A DNA stretch of 64,000 bases from Halochromatium sp. Lineage in GTDB: Bacteria; Pseudomonadota; Gammaproteobacteria; Chromatiales; Chromatiaceae. Location of the stretch: contig POWB01000003.1 of assembly GCA_010912705.1 (NCBI GenBank), positions 62,001 to 126,000 on the forward strand, in the 5' to 3' direction. Positions 28,947-38,184 of the stretch are shown here, one piece after another. Every line of letters starts with the position of its first letter. Position 1 is the stretch's first letter. Under the pieces are notes generated by a model. The model was not told where the DNA came from and did no database searches. It worked only from the letters and a program-made list of their open reading frames with translations. A program made the position numbers and the translations under genes.

Positions 28947-29894
28947 ATGGCGCACGCCCAGATCCTGAAAGAATCCAATATCGACTTCCTCGGTCAGCGC
29001 CGCATCGCGGCCATGGTATCCGGGGGGCTGATGGTGATCTGTCTGCTGTCGATCCTATTCCGTGGCTTTAATTTTGGCCTCGATTTCACTGGCGGTACCG
29101 TCATCGAGCTTGGCTACGAACAGCCAGTCGAGGTGACCGAGATCACCGCCACCCTGGCCAATGAGGGCATCATTGATGCGACCGTCCAATACTTCGGCTC
29201 CAATCGCGACATCCTGATCCGGATCGCGCCGCAGGAAGGCGAAGAGGCCAGCGCCAAGCTCAGCGACCGCGTCTTCCAACTGCTCAGTGCCAATGCTGAG
29301 ACCGCAATCGAGCTGCGCCGGGTCGAGTTCGTCGGGCCGCAGGTGGGCGAAGAACTGCGCGAGCAAGGTGGCTTGGCGGTGCTATTTGCCCTGATCGGCA
29401 TCCTGATCTATGTGGCGCTGCGGTTCGAGTGGCGCTTTGCGGTTGGTGCCGTGGCAGCCTTGATGCACGATGTGCTGTTTACCCTCGGCATGTTCTCCAT
29501 CTTCTATATCCCATTCGACCTGACGGTGCTAGCGGCCGTGCTAGCGGTCATCGGCTACTCGCTCAATGACACCATCGTCATCTTCGACCGTATCCGCGAA
29601 AACTTCCGCAAGATGCGCAAGGGCACGGTGATTGAGATCAGTAACCGCTCGGTCAACCAAACCCTGTCGCGCACCATTATTACCTCCGGTACCACCCTGC
29701 TCGTGCTGCTGGCGCTCTACTTCCTCGGCGGCGAAGCGATCGCCGGCTTCTCGTTGGCGCTGATCATCGGTGTCTTGGTCGGTACCTACTCAACCATCTA
29801 CATCGCCACTGCCGCTGCGGTTTGGCTGGGCGTCAGCCGTACCGATCTGCTGCCGCCTGAGAAAGAGGGTAAGGTCGTGGATAATCGCCCATGA
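28947..29894 (+). CDS. secF: protein translocase subunit SecF
   Basis: 315 residues. RGFNFGLDFTGGTVIELGY, then RRVEFVGPQVGEELREQG, FEWRFAVGAVAALMHDVLFTL and GYSLNDTIVIFDRIRENFRK are all classical SecF signatures, with six membrane helices. It forms the SecDF complex. Its stop overlaps the start of a 2OG-Fe(II) oxygenase gene as ATGA, so that enzyme is translated from the sec transcript. Confidence 0.97.
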   Translation: MAHAQILKESNIDFLGQRRIAAMVSGGLMVICLLSILFRGFNFGLDFTGGTVIELGYEQPVEVTEITATLANEGIIDATVQYFGSNRDILIRIAPQEGEEASAKLSDRVFQLLSANAETAIELRRVEFVGPQVGEELREQGGLAVLFALIGILIYVALRFEWRFAVGAVAALMHDVLFTLGMFSIFYIPFDLTVLAAVLAVIGYSLNDTIVIFDRIRENFRKMRKGTVIEISNRSVNQTLSRTIITSGTTLLVLLALYFLGGEAIAGFSLALIIGVLVGTYSTIYIATAAAVWLGVSRTDLLPPEKEGKVVDNRP

Positions 29895-30526
29895 GCAGGG
29901 CGACTGAGGGGCAAGCACCCTTGACCAGAGCGGTCGGCGCCGCCGCGCTGAGAACAGTTCGTGAGCTGAAGCCGGACAGCTTCATCTTCGAGCGCAAGGC
30001 CGCATTGCCACCGGCCTTTTGCGACGAGGTCATCGCCCGCTTCGAGGCCAATCCGGCGCAGCACTATGCCGGTCGGATCGGTCAGCTGCGCGAGGAGAAC
30101 GCATCGGTCAAGAAGACTACCGATCTGGTCGTCAGCAACAAGGACAATTGGAAGGACGTCGATCGGATGTTTTTTCGCTCACTTGGCGCGGCGATGCTCG
30201 AGCTGCGTGAGGCCTTTCCCTACTTCAAGGGGCCGTTTAAGGACATCGGCTATCAGGTCCAGCGCTATCGGCCCGGCGAGTATTATCACTGGCACATCGA
30301 TGGCGGCAGCCATGAGCTGAGCCAGCGGCAGTTGGTTGCGCTCTGGTATCTCAACGATGTACCAGGTCCTGGTGGCGAGACCGACTTTCTGTTCCAAGAG
30401 ATCAGCGTGCGGCCCGAGCGAGGCAAGCTGGTGCTGTTCCCACCCTTCTGGACCCATGAGCACCGTGCGGCCGAGCTTCGCGAGGGGCTCAAGTACATCG
30501 CCACCACCTGGGTGGTCTTTGCCTGA
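29891..30526 (+). CDS. 2OG-Fe(II) oxygenase (prolyl 4-hydroxylase-like)
   Basis: 211 residues. The double-stranded beta-helix iron site is readable: HWHIDGGSHE gives the HxD pair, WTHEHRA the distal His, and GLKYIATTWVVF the basic residue that binds the 2-oxoglutarate carboxylate. YRPGEYYHWH and YLNDVPGPGGETDFLF match the P4Hc group. It probably hydroxylates a protein or amino-acid side chain in the cytoplasm. It is coupled to secF by ATGA and followed after 2 bases by a small gene of unknown function, so all may form the tail of the sec operon. Confidence 0.85.
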   Translation: MSRATEGQAPLTRAVGAAALRTVRELKPDSFIFERKAALPPAFCDEVIARFEANPAQHYAGRIGQLREENASVKKTTDLVVSNKDNWKDVDRMFFRSLGAAMLELREAFPYFKGPFKDIGYQVQRYRPGEYYHWHIDGGSHELSQRQLVALWYLNDVPGPGGETDFLFQEISVRPERGKLVLFPPFWTHEHRAAELREGLKYIATTWVVFA

Positions 30527-30528
30527 GG

Positions 30529-30933
30529 ATGTCGACCCTGACACCAGCCCAGGTGCCCCGCCTGCTCGCCATCATCGAGCTTGGCGGCTATCCGAACTTC
30601 AGCCCGCTCTATCGTCGGCTTGGGTTCGATGCGGAGCTGGTCAGCTCACAGCGTAAGGCACAAGCAGCGCTGAAACGGCAGATCCCAGACGTAATCGTTG
30701 CCGAATACAATTTTCAGTCGGATTTTCGCGATCGCACCAGCAACCTCGAGACCCTGATGGCGCGGCTGCAACGGCACCCAGAGGTGCGGGTGATCGCGAT
30801 CTACCAACCTGATCATCGCCACAAGCTCGAGCTGCTGCTGGCGCGCTTCCCGCTCTTTGCCACCCTGCCGCTACCGGTCAGCGAAGCCGAGATGGAAACC
30901 TGTCTGCAGCGCGCGCTCGCCCCCGACGCCTGA
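30529..30933 (+). CDS. conserved-looking protein of unknown function (receiver-like fold suggested)
   Basis: 134 residues, start 2 bases after the oxygenase stop, with GAGG just before the ATG, so it is probably co-translated. The alternation of hydrophobic strands and helices (DVIVAEYNF, VRVIAIYQ, FATLPLPVSEAEMETCL) resembles a receiver-type alpha/beta fold without the phosphorylatable Asp context. I cannot name the family. It probably works with the 2OG oxygenase. Confidence 0.65.
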   Translation: MSTLTPAQVPRLLAIIELGGYPNFSPLYRRLGFDAELVSSQRKAQAALKRQIPDVIVAEYNFQSDFRDRTSNLETLMARLQRHPEVRVIAIYQPDHRHKLELLLARFPLFATLPLPVSEAEMETCLQRALAPDA

Positions 30934-30965
30934 GCGGTGCAGCAGTCTATCTGCGGTTTATCGGT

Positions 30966-31853
30966 TTAACTGGCATCGAGCAGCACAGCACAGGCCGCTG
31001 GCGGCTTGGGGCGGGGCTTGGGCTTCGCCGATGAGCCACGACTTGGCGAGCGTGCTTCCGGACTGAACCACCAGGCCAGCTCGGAGCCACAGCCGCTGCC
31101 CATCGGAATGGGCGATTGTTGGCGACAGCTCGGGCTATCCGATGGGCATTTGAGGCGCACATGCATGTGCGCATCATGGCCCCACCAAGGCCGCAACTTG
31201 CGCAGCCAGGGCGCATCGCCCTCGCTTCGACAGAGGGCGCGCTTGATGCCTGGATTGACCAGGATACGGTCGACATCGGGATGTTCGGCAGCGCGCTTAA
31301 TCAGGAATCGCTGATCCGCACCCCAGCCCGCATTCGGCTGCAGGCCCTGCTGTCCAAGCATGCTCGGTGGGTCACGCGCCTCGGGGGTCTCTTGCCAGGC
31401 ATCTGGTGCTGAATCGGCCAGCCTGAGCCAGATATCGACGTCGAGACCATTTTGATGACTGACATGCGAGGACGACATCCGCCCACCCCGCGGCTGCGCC
31501 AGATCGCCAACCATGATCAATCGGCCACCGGTGCGCTCGGCCACCGCTGCGCCCAAGTCTTCGATCAGGGCAATCGTCCTTGCGTGCCCATAGTAGCGGT
31601 TGCGATGGCGACGAATGCTGACAAAACCCTCGCCGCTAGGCGCCAGTCTCAAGGCTCCCCGAATGCAACCATTGGAAGGGCCACCAATGGATTCGGTGCG
31701 GCCCTCAGCGACGGTCTGCACTTGAGACCAAGGCGTTTCGGCAGCGAGTCCAGTATCGACGATCAGCAGTGAGAGAAGAGCCGCGATAGCAGCGCCGGCT
31801 GCAGCCCCTAGTTGAGCCAGCGCAGGATGGCGCTGGCGGTATAAAACGTTCAT
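30966..31853 (-). CDS. mepA: penicillin-insensitive murein DD-endopeptidase
   Basis: 295 residues. An N-terminal hydrophobic segment (LGAAAGAAIAALLSLLIVDTGL) serves as signal peptide. The LAS-metallopeptidase site is intact: SSHVSHQNGLDVDIWL gives His and Asp ligands, and WWGHDAHMHVRLKCP the final His cluster. IGGPSNGCIRGALRLAP is the N-terminal family motif. It cleaves D-Ala-mDAP crosslinks in the periplasm. Four extra cysteines could form disulfides. The C-terminal 30 residues are Pro-Lys rich and poorly conserved. It is convergent with the small gene that follows the 2OG oxygenase. Confidence 0.93.
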   Translation of the reverse strand: MNVLYRQRHPALAQLGAAAGAAIAALLSLLIVDTGLAAETPWSQVQTVAEGRTESIGGPSNGCIRGALRLAPSGEGFVSIRRHRNRYYGHARTIALIEDLGAAVAERTGGRLIMVGDLAQPRGGRMSSSHVSHQNGLDVDIWLRLADSAPDAWQETPEARDPPSMLGQQGLQPNAGWGADQRFLIKRAAEHPDVDRILVNPGIKRALCRSEGDAPWLRKLRPWWGHDAHMHVRLKCPSDSPSCRQQSPIPMGSGCGSELAWWFSPEARSPSRGSSAKPKPRPKPPAACAVLLDAS

Positions 31854-31973
31854 TTGCGCGTTCCTGGTCGATGCACCATTTGCTGGTGGCTGTCAGACGA
31901 CCAGTATACTGCCAATGCAGGTTCAAGCGAGTGCGGCGCCGGCCCTGCCGAAACGCCACACAGGCTAAGGTGG

Positions 31974-32633
31974 TTAAGCCTCCTTACGCTTAGCGCCAAT
32001 GCGTTTGGTGATCAAGGCCCCACGCATCGAGAGCAACACGAAGGTGCTTGCAACAAAACCGGCCATGGCAACACCGGAGCTAATCGAGAGCGCCTTGCTC
32101 TGGGCACTATCGATCCCAAAGGTATCGCCGATATAGAGCAGCATCGCATTGTCAGCTGGAGCCGCCAGCAAATAGGCACAGAAGACGAGGAACAAGCTGA
32201 AAAAGAACAGCTTGAAGTCAACGTGAATCGCCGCCAGCAAGGAGGTAAAGGCGGTCAGGTAGATGACCAGGATGGTGTATTGCTGAGCGTCCACCGCCTC
32301 ACGCAAGCCGAGATGATTGGCCGCGTATAAGAGGGCAAAGAGTCCACCCCAGTGGACGAGCTGTCGGATCAGGTACCAGGCCCAGACCTCATTGGAAAGA
32401 TAAGACTGGCTCCAACCGGAGATTAACGAGATCACAGCGATGACCGGGATGAAGTATTCCCAGTAACCGATGGTGCCTGCCATATCCTTCTGACTCAGCC
32501 AGAAGAGGACAACCGCACTGACAAAGAGGATGACCTGCGGCAGGATCGCGAGCAGAAAAGGAGATTGATAAGGGTTACGCTTGGCCTTTGGTTTGACGGG
32601 GACTGAGGTAGAGACTGCGGTAGCTTCGGACAC
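31974..32633 (-). CDS. multi-pass membrane protein of unknown function
   Basis: 219 residues from a GTG at 32633 chosen because GGAGGA stands 6 bases upstream; the open frame continues to 32681. After a basic, Pro-Lys-rich cytoplasmic segment (VPVKPKAKRNPYQ) there are about six membrane helices (LLAILPQVILFVSAVVLFWL and others) and a basic C terminus (KRIGAKRKEA). I recognise no family. It is a single-gene unit between mepA and the SLC13 transporter. Confidence 0.7.
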   Translation of the reverse strand: MSEATAVSTSVPVKPKAKRNPYQSPFLLAILPQVILFVSAVVLFWLSQKDMAGTIGYWEYFIPVIAVISLISGWSQSYLSNEVWAWYLIRQLVHWGGLFALLYAANHLGLREAVDAQQYTILVIYLTAFTSLLAAIHVDFKLFFFSLFLVFCAYLLAAPADNAMLLYIGDTFGIDSAQSKALSISSGVAMAGFVASTFVLLSMRGALITKRIGAKRKEA

Positions 32634-32870
32634 GAGGAGTCCTCCAACTGGACCTGTAGTGAAGGAGACCGACGGCCACAACCGTCAAGGTACAGGGCAG
32701 ACCTCAACAAGACGTCGCGCAATGACCGACACCGTGATCGCGACGCGGGACCGTCGGCAGTGACAAGCTCGGTGTAAGTGTAAACCCTTTTCTGATTGTG
32801 TGTAGCTGGATTGACACAAAAATTCATAACCCAGTGTCAACATCACTAGACACAACCCTCAGCAAAGGCC

Positions 32871-34649
32871 TCAGAATGGCCAGATCAACGGTACTAAGCC
32901 GACCGTGACGACACCGATCAGGACCGTCAAGGGGATGCCGATGCGGGCAAAATCAGCAAAGTGATAGCCGCCGACATTAAAGATCATCAGGTTGGTTTGA
33001 TAACCGATCGGGGTCGCAAAGCTGGCGGAAGCGCCCACCATCAGGGTTACCAGGAAGGGGACAACACTGACCTCCATCAACCGCGCAGTATCCAGCGCCA
33101 CTGGGAACAGCAAGACGGCAGCGACGTTGTTGGTTGCCATCGCGGTCAGCAGTGCCGCAGCAACAAACAGCAGGCCAAGTGCGAGCCAGGGCAGGCCACC
33201 GCCAAGCTCGATCAGTGAGCCCGCCAACAAGGCTGCCGCACCAGTCTTCTCCAACGCGGCACCGATCCCAAACGAGGTTGCAATCACAATCAGCACCTGC
33301 CAATCGGGCGCGCGGCGTGCGACACGATCCGGGGTGCAGCCGGTCAAGATCATCGCCCCAGCGGCTAGCAGTGCTGCCTCAAGCATGCTCAGCAGATCAA
33401 AGGCAACAAGCCCCACCATCGCAATCACAATGGCGATGGCGATCGGGGCCCGCTCGTGGCTCAACGGATGCTCATCACCAAACTGGCTCACGACCAAAAA
33501 ATCTTTGGAGTTGCGCTGCTGCAGAACGAAGTCTGGGCGTGTCTCAAGCAAGAGCGTATCGCCCGCTTCTAAGATGATGTCGCCGATCTTGCGCTGCACG
33601 CGCTCGCCGTTGCGCGACAGCGCCAAGATCACCGCATTGTAATAGCCGCGGAATCGGCCCTTGCGCACACTCGAGCCGACCAATGGGCATTTGTTAGAGA
33701 TAACCGCCTCGACAAAACAGCGATCTTGCCGCGGACCGCTCAGCTTGTAGACCTGGTTGGTCGCCGGAACTAGCCCGCGGATGCGGTGCAGCTCCACCAC
33801 CGAATCAAGCATGCCGGCGAACACCAAGCGATCACCCGCCGCCAGCAGCACCTGCGGCGAGACCGCTGGCATGATCTGCCCATCGCGCTCGATCTCGACC
33901 AGGAACAGACCCGGCAGCTGGCGCAGACCGGCTGCCTCGATGCTCTTACCGGCCAATGGACTATCTGGACTGACCAGCATCTCGGTCGTGTAGCGACGCA
34001 CGTCTTCGAAGCGATCCGTGGCCGCGGCCCGGTTTGGCAACAGCCAGCGGGCGCTGAGCAAGATGAACAGCAGGGTCAGGATCACAAGCGGTAGGCCGAT
34101 CCAGGCAAGCTCGAAGAGCCCAAAACCAGGCCCATCGATCTGACGGCTGTAGAGCCCATTGACAACTAGATTAGTGCTGGTGCCAATGAGCGTACAGGTG
34201 CCCCCAATGATGCTAGCAAAACTGAGCGGGATCAGCAGCCTAGAGAGGGATAACTGATGCCGTCTAGCCCAATCGGTCACCGCCGGGATGAAGATCGCTA
34301 CCACCGCCGTATTGTTCAGGAAGGCGCTCAGCCCGGCAGTCGGTAGCATCAAGCGCAAGCGTGCATCGTTCTCGTTCTTGGGATGGCCAAGGAGCAGCTG
34401 ACCAATCCAGCCAACCGCGCCGGTCTCCTTGAGTCCGGATACCACCATATAGAGCACGGCGACGGTCAGCATACCGGGGTTTGCGAATCCCGCGAGGGCT
34501 TCGGCCGGCGTCAACACACCCGTCACCAACAATACTGTGAGCGCCCCCGCGGTGATGACATCGGGGGCGATGCGCGTACGAAGAAAAAGGAAGAAGGCGA
34601 CGGCAACCAGGCTCAGGCTGAGCCAGCCTTGCCAGCCCAGGGCGGCCAT
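32871..34649 (-). CDS. SLC13/DASS-type permease with two TrkA-C (RCK_C) domains
   Basis: 592 residues. Two membrane halves flank a soluble centre. The first half has [18 protein letters not shown] and [17 protein letters not shown], the second [15 protein letters not shown] and [17 protein letters not shown], which are the Na+ and anion-binding NT motifs of the family. The centre (residues about 200-375) holds two TrkA-C-like domains, [19 protein letters not shown] and [19 protein letters not shown]. Similar proteins carry sulfate or dicarboxylates, and the TrkA-C parts suggest ligand gating. The ATG at 34649 is preferred; the longer frame enters the upstream gene. Confidence 0.92.
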   Translation of the reverse strand: MAALGWQGWLSLSLVAVAFFLFLRTRIAPDVITAGALTVLLVTGVLTPAEALAGFANPGMLTVAVLYMVVSGLKETGAVGWIGQLLLGHPKNENDARLRLMLPTAGLSAFLNNTAVVAIFIPAVTDWARRHQLSLSRLLIPLSFASIIGGTCTLIGTSTNLVVNGLYSRQIDGPGFGLFELAWIGLPLVILTLLFILLSARWLLPNRAAATDRFEDVRRYTTEMLVSPDSPLAGKSIEAAGLRQLPGLFLVEIERDGQIMPAVSPQVLLAAGDRLVFAGMLDSVVELHRIRGLVPATNQVYKLSGPRQDRCFVEAVISNKCPLVGSSVRKGRFRGYYNAVILALSRNGERVQRKIGDIILEAGDTLLLETRPDFVLQQRNSKDFLVVSQFGDEHPLSHERAPIAIAIVIAMVGLVAFDLLSMLEAALLAAGAMILTGCTPDRVARRAPDWQVLIVIATSFGIGAALEKTGAAALLAGSLIELGGGLPWLALGLLFVAAALLTAMATNNVAAVLLFPVALDTARLMEVSVVPFLVTLMVGASASFATPIGYQTNLMIFNVGGYHFADFARIGIPLTVLIGVVTVGLVPLIWPF

Positions 34650-34680
34650 GGCGTCCAACAACTGCGCCCAGCCCCTTGAA

Positions 34681-35310
34681 TTAGGCTCGCTGCAATGCCT
34701 CGTAGCGCGCCTTAAAGGCCTGCTGGCGCAACCGCTCTGCCTCAGCCTCAGTCGCAATCATGGGCGAGTCTTGCCAGCTGCCACTCGCGTGGTCATAGAC
34801 TGAGAATCGATACGCTTTGCCAACCTTAAACACCTGGGTCACGTCCTGGCCGGCCTGTGCCATCGCTTGCATCTTGTTCATCCCTGAAGGTACCTCTGCT
34901 GATGCAGCGGCAAGACCCGCATCAGCCGAAGGTGATCGATCCTCAGCAGCAGGGCTCGTGATGGCGGCGTCGCTCGAGGTGGCGGATTCCTTGAAGTGAA
35001 ACTGGTTATTGTGGACCTCGCCCTGGAGATCGAGCTCAACGCTGTCCACGTTCGGCAGACGATTAAGGATATAGCCAGCCATCAGCATGCCCAGCTTCTC
35101 GTTCTCTTTCTCGAGCGCAGTGAGCAGTTTGTCCGCGATGATCTGGCAGCGTTGCAACCGATCTGGCGATTCGACCCATTCGCGGCTCATTTGCCAACCT
35201 TGGTCCATGTCGCGGTCGAGCTGGTCAAAGAACTCGATGCCGCGCGCCATCACCGGCTCCGGCACGTTCAGGGTGTAGACTTGTTCATCGATGATGGCCT
35301 TGAGGATCAT
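34681..35310 (-). CDS. hypothetical protein, soluble, two-part
   Basis: 209 residues from the ATG at 35310, with GGAGGG upstream. The N-terminal 75 residues (ILKAIIDEQVYTLNVPEPV, then FFDQLDRDMDQGWQMSREWV) form a conserved-looking helical domain. An Ala-Ser-rich linker (about residues 110-140) follows, then a C-terminal part FKVGKAYRFSVYDHASGSW that looks like a beta-rich domain. No family is recognised. It is 32 bases upstream of the SLC13 gene on the same strand and may be co-transcribed. Confidence 0.65.
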   Translation of the reverse strand: MILKAIIDEQVYTLNVPEPVMARGIEFFDQLDRDMDQGWQMSREWVESPDRLQRCQIIADKLLTALEKENEKLGMLMAGYILNRLPNVDSVELDLQGEVHNNQFHFKESATSSDAAITSPAAEDRSPSADAGLAAASAEVPSGMNKMQAMAQAGQDVTQVFKVGKAYRFSVYDHASGSWQDSPMIATEAEAERLRQQAFKARYEALQRA

Positions 35311-35445
35311 CCGGCCCTCCAACTGCTAAGGCTTTGCGTGGTCGCCAAAAGGTCTCTCATTCTAGCCGGAACCGGCCGGCCCTGTCGGCATCTCCCGGCC
35401 CTGGATACTACAAACCTCATCCACATTGCTGATCCCTTTACTCTC

Positions 35446-36120
35446 ATGCTGCTCACCATTCCCGGTTTATTGAATCCCCCTCAGCTTCAGAAGGTGCATG
35501 AGCTCCTCGCTGATGCGGAGTTTGTCGACGGCAAGCTCAGCGCTGGCTTCGCGGCATCGCGGGTGAAGCACAACGAAGAGATGCGCCAAGAGCCACAACG
35601 GATGCAGCGACTCGCCCGAATCCTTATGGCCAGCCTTGGCCACAACGAGTCTTTTCGCTTCGGCGCCCTACCCCATCGGGTCGCTGATCCCATCTTCGCC
35701 CGCTATCGCCCCGGCATGGCCTATGGCGACCATGTCGATGATCCGATCATGGGCAGCTCCGGCCCGCGCTTTCGGAGTGATGTCTCGCTGACGCTCTTTC
35801 TCAACGAGCCTGAGACCTACGATGGCGGCGAACTCGTGATGCGCACCCCATTTGGTGATCGGCGCGTGAAGCTGCCTGCTGGCGATGCCCTGATCTACCC
35901 CTCTTCCAGTCTGCATCATGTTGCAGAGGTGACCCGAGGTGAGCGCCTGGTGGCGCTGACCTGGATTCAGAGCTACGTGCGTGATCCAGCCCAGCGCGAG
36001 CTGCTGTTCGAACTCAACCAAGCCCGAGACCATCTCTTGAAAGCGGCGCCGACGGCCGATCACACTGCACTGGTCGACCGTAGCTATGCGAACCTAGTAC
36101 GGATGTGGAGCGATCTCTAG
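35446..36120 (+). CDS. piuC: PKHD-type Fe(II)-dependent hydroxylase (PiuC/YbiX)
   Basis: 224 residues. FRFGALPHRVADPIFARYRP and YGDHVDDPIMG, with the HxD iron ligands, are the family signature. The distal His is in SSSLHHVAEVTRGERLVALTW, with the Arg that holds 2-oxoglutarate. PiuC-type enzymes are often linked to iron uptake and are iron regulated. The ATG at 35446 begins the typical MLLTIPGLLNPPQLQ. Its stop overlaps that of the convergent sufE gene by four bases. Confidence 0.92.
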   Translation: MLLTIPGLLNPPQLQKVHELLADAEFVDGKLSAGFAASRVKHNEEMRQEPQRMQRLARILMASLGHNESFRFGALPHRVADPIFARYRPGMAYGDHVDDPIMGSSGPRFRSDVSLTLFLNEPETYDGGELVMRTPFGDRRVKLPAGDALIYPSSSLHHVAEVTRGERLVALTWIQSYVRDPAQRELLFELNQARDHLLKAAPTADHTALVDRSYANLVRMWSDL

Positions 36121-36527
36121 CCCATGGCTTGCGCCTGGCCCTTCATCTTATTGACGATCGCGTAGACGCCAACATGCCGATTCGGGCTCAGGTGCTCCTG
36201 CAATTGCAAACCTTCAAACAGGGCATCCACATCCAGGGCCTCGATCTCGGCCGCCGTCTTCCCTGAGAACAGACCAACCAAGAGCGCTACGACACCCTTG
36301 ATAATCGAGGTATCGCAATCGCCCTCGAAGCGAATCTGCTCGCCATCGGGCTTCGCCACCAGATGCACCATACTCATGCACTCCATCACCCGGTTGTGAT
36401 CGGTCTTATCGGCCGGGTCCATGGCCGGTAACCGCTCGCCAATCTCGACCAGATACTGATAGCGCTGATCCCAGTCGCCGAGCAGGTCGAAGGTATCGAT
36501 GATGTCTTGGATAGATTCGTCGGCCAT
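36117..36527 (-). CDS. sufE: SufE-type cysteine desulfuration protein
   Basis: 136 residues. Accepts persulfide sulfur from a SufS-type desulfurase for Fe-S cluster assembly. LLGDWDQRYQYLVEIGERLP and HNRVMECMSMVHLVAK are family motifs, with Cys51 as the sulfur acceptor. The motif around the cysteine (ECMSMV) differs from the usual GCQSQV, a variant to note. FSGKTAAEIEALDVD and HLSPNRHVGVYAI complete the fold. It is 45 bases downstream of an IscA-like gene on the same strand. No sufBCDS genes are in the window. Confidence 0.9.
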   Translation of the reverse strand: MADESIQDIIDTFDLLGDWDQRYQYLVEIGERLPAMDPADKTDHNRVMECMSMVHLVAKPDGEQIRFEGDCDTSIIKGVVALLVGLFSGKTAAEIEALDVDALFEGLQLQEHLSPNRHVGVYAIVNKMKGQAQAMG

Positions 36528-36572
36528 GTTTTAATCAGGAGATTTCGATACGCCTCTTTTCTGTCGTAGCGA

Positions 36573-36899
36573 TCAGACGCTAAACGACTCGCCGCAGCCG
36601 CATTCATCTTTGATATTGGGGTTGCGGAACTCAAAGCCCTCATTCAGGAGGCTGGACTTGACGAAGTCGACCTCCATTCCATCGATGCGCGGCAAGCTGG
36701 CATCGTCAACCACTACCTTCACGCCATGGCTCTCGAAGATGTGGTCCCCATCATCACAGGCATCCGCGTAGTCGACCACATAGGCAAAGCCGGTACAACC
36801 ACTCTTCTTCGTGCCGATCCGCAGCCCGACCCCGTGGCCGCGCTGTTGAAGCATCTTATTGACGTGGCTCGCCGCCGCGTCGGTCAAGGTTACTGCCAT
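36573..36899 (-). CDS. IscA/HesB-type iron-sulfur carrier protein
   Basis: 108 residues from the ATG at 36899. The three conserved cysteines are present: KSGCTGFAYVVDYAD and, near the end, DECGCGESF. Members carry Fe-S clusters to apoproteins. GVKVVVDDASLPRIDGMEVDFV is the central signature. It could be IscA, SufA or a related A-type protein; the sequence alone does not settle it. It precedes sufE, so both are likely read together. Confidence 0.93.
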   Translation of the reverse strand: MAVTLTDAAASHVNKMLQQRGHGVGLRIGTKKSGCTGFAYVVDYADACDDGDHIFESHGVKVVVDDASLPRIDGMEVDFVKSSLLNEGFEFRNPNIKDECGCGESFSV

Positions 36900-36988
36900 C
36901 TGTTGATTCCTCACATCGAGAACACTGATGTCCTGCTAGTGCCCTTCGCACGAGCGAATTTCAAGGGCAACTGAAACAAGCCGCCTAC

Positions 36989-37651
36989 TTAGTGACGCTG
37001 CTCAGTGCCAAACTTAGAGGCATGGGCCGACATATCCATGAGCCCTCGCATCAGGGTTGCGCGCTCAGTCAAGGAGACTGTCTCAAGCAACGCCTGCTTG
37101 TCTTCGGCATCGAGCGGCAGATGCACGCAGAGGAGGTTGACCAGATCTGAATCGGCCATCTGACCGATATCATCCCAGGGGATCTCAACACTGCGGCGGT
37201 CGCAGAAAGCACGGAGCGAACCCATGAACTGATCTCGCTCCGCTAGGCTGGCCTCCTCATCCTCTAGATCCTGCGCAAAATCGGTCCAAGCCGGCTTGAT
37301 GCGCCGGAATCCGTCCTGCATCGACAGCTCATCTAAGATCTTGAACCGACAGAGTCCAGTCAAGACCAAGATGATGCGCCCATCATTGGTCTCGCTGTAC
37401 GAGGTGATACGCCCTGCGCAGCCGACCCAATGAACCTCAAGCGCCTCCTCATCCGCGCTCTGACTGCGTGGCTGTACCATGCCAATCAGGTGATCGCTTG
37501 CCAACGCGGCCTGCACCATCGCCAGATAGCGCGGCTCAAAGACATTCAGCGGCAACTGCACGCCCGGCAGCAACACCGCCCCGCTCAGGGGAAAGATTGG
37601 CAGCACGTCTGGCAGTTCAGTCAGAAGCTGAAGGAAAGGGCTGCGCATCAT
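36989..37651 (-). CDS. LON peptidase substrate-binding domain protein
   Basis: 220 residues. The N-terminal domain of Lon protease stands alone here: VLPIFPLSGAVLLPGVQLPL and NVFEPRYLAMVQAAL at the start, then GCAGRITSYSETNDGRIILVL and GLCRFKI. No ATPase or peptidase domain follows. Such proteins are common in proteobacteria, with unknown function. It is a single gene, and the tRNA-Leu(UAA) lies about 340 bases upstream. Confidence 0.9.
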   Translation of the reverse strand: MMRSPFLQLLTELPDVLPIFPLSGAVLLPGVQLPLNVFEPRYLAMVQAALASDHLIGMVQPRSQSADEEALEVHWVGCAGRITSYSETNDGRIILVLTGLCRFKILDELSMQDGFRRIKPAWTDFAQDLEDEEASLAERDQFMGSLRAFCDRRSVEIPWDDIGQMADSDLVNLLCVHLPLDAEDKQALLETVSLTERATLMRGLMDMSAHASKFGTEQRH

Positions 37652-37987
37652 CTGATTCTCCGTCGGTCACTTGGCCTCAGTCGCTTCGAGGAAGAGATGG
37701 GGGCAATCGGTACCGGGAACAAAACCCGACATCATACAGAGATGGTATCTTCTCCAGCGGCGGTATCCCGTGCTTTTTGCTATCTGGTAAACTATCTAGG
37801 AGTTGCGATGCGCTGCGGCCAGTCTAAATGCACGCAAGGGTCGTGTAAGACCTTGTTCTGCAAGGCGTCGGCAGGGATGGCGTGAACAGATCGGCTTTGA
37901 GAAAAGAGCAGATCTTTAGCAGCGGCATAATAAGGTTCCTCTCACAGCCAGCTTCATCCCTTGTGGATAGCAGCGTAGCTTCAAGCC
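37652..37987. other. intergenic stretch upstream of tRNA-Leu(UAA)
   Basis: 336 bases with no convincing gene. It must contain the promoter of the LON-domain gene on one strand and of the tRNA on the other. For the tRNA, TTGAGA (37896) with CATAAT (37927, too far) is a poor match, and I do not call a promoter. Otherwise I see nothing here. Confidence 0.5.
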
Positions 37988-38072
37988 GCCCGGATGGTGA
38001 AATTGGTAGACACAAGGGACTTAAAATCCCTCGCCGCAAGGCATCCCGGTTCGAGTCCGGGTCCGGGCACCA
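37988..38072 (+). tRNA. tRNA-Leu(UAA), target of the integrated element
   Basis: 85 nt including CCA. The acceptor stem GCCCGGA pairs with TCCGGGC, the D arm is TGGTGAAATTGGTAGACACA, the anticodon stem AGGGA/TCCCT encloses CTTAAAA (anticodon TAA), the variable arm has GCC-GCAA-GGC, and the T arm CCCGG/CCGGG is perfectly paired. The integrase gene starts 140 bases downstream. A second 3' half at 52637-52692 shows that the 3' part of this tRNA probably came with the element. Confidence 0.97.
38017..38072 (+). other. attL: 3' half of tRNA-Leu(UAA)
   Basis: Left attachment site, the last 56 bases of the intact tRNA. Its best match is at 52637-52692 with five mismatches. The first 17 bases (GGACTTAAAATCCCTCG, anticodon arm) are identical in both copies and are the likely crossover core, so the 3' remainder here would be element-derived. 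Confidence 0.8.
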
Positions 38073-38132
38073 CTTAGCAAACAACTACTTAGCTCAGACG
38101 CCAGCCAATCAGGCTCTATCGGCTTCAAGGTT

Positions 38133-38152
38133 TTGGTCCCAATCTGGACCCA
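38133..38152 (+). promoter_or_regulatory. candidate integrase arm-type site, left, copy 1
   Basis: TTGGTCCCAATCTGGACCCA. The identical sequence occurs at 52502-52521 near the other end of the element, and a variant at 38185-38204. Short direct repeats confined to both ends of an integrated element are the usual form of arm-type integrase or excisionase sites. Confidence 0.6.
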
Positions 38153-38184
38153 CAGTAAAATTTTACCGCTATCCTTGCGGCTCC

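Noticed and set aside
36117-36899. Complete suf operon
   Set aside because: Only sufE and an IscA-like gene are present; sufB, sufC, sufD and sufS are not in the window.
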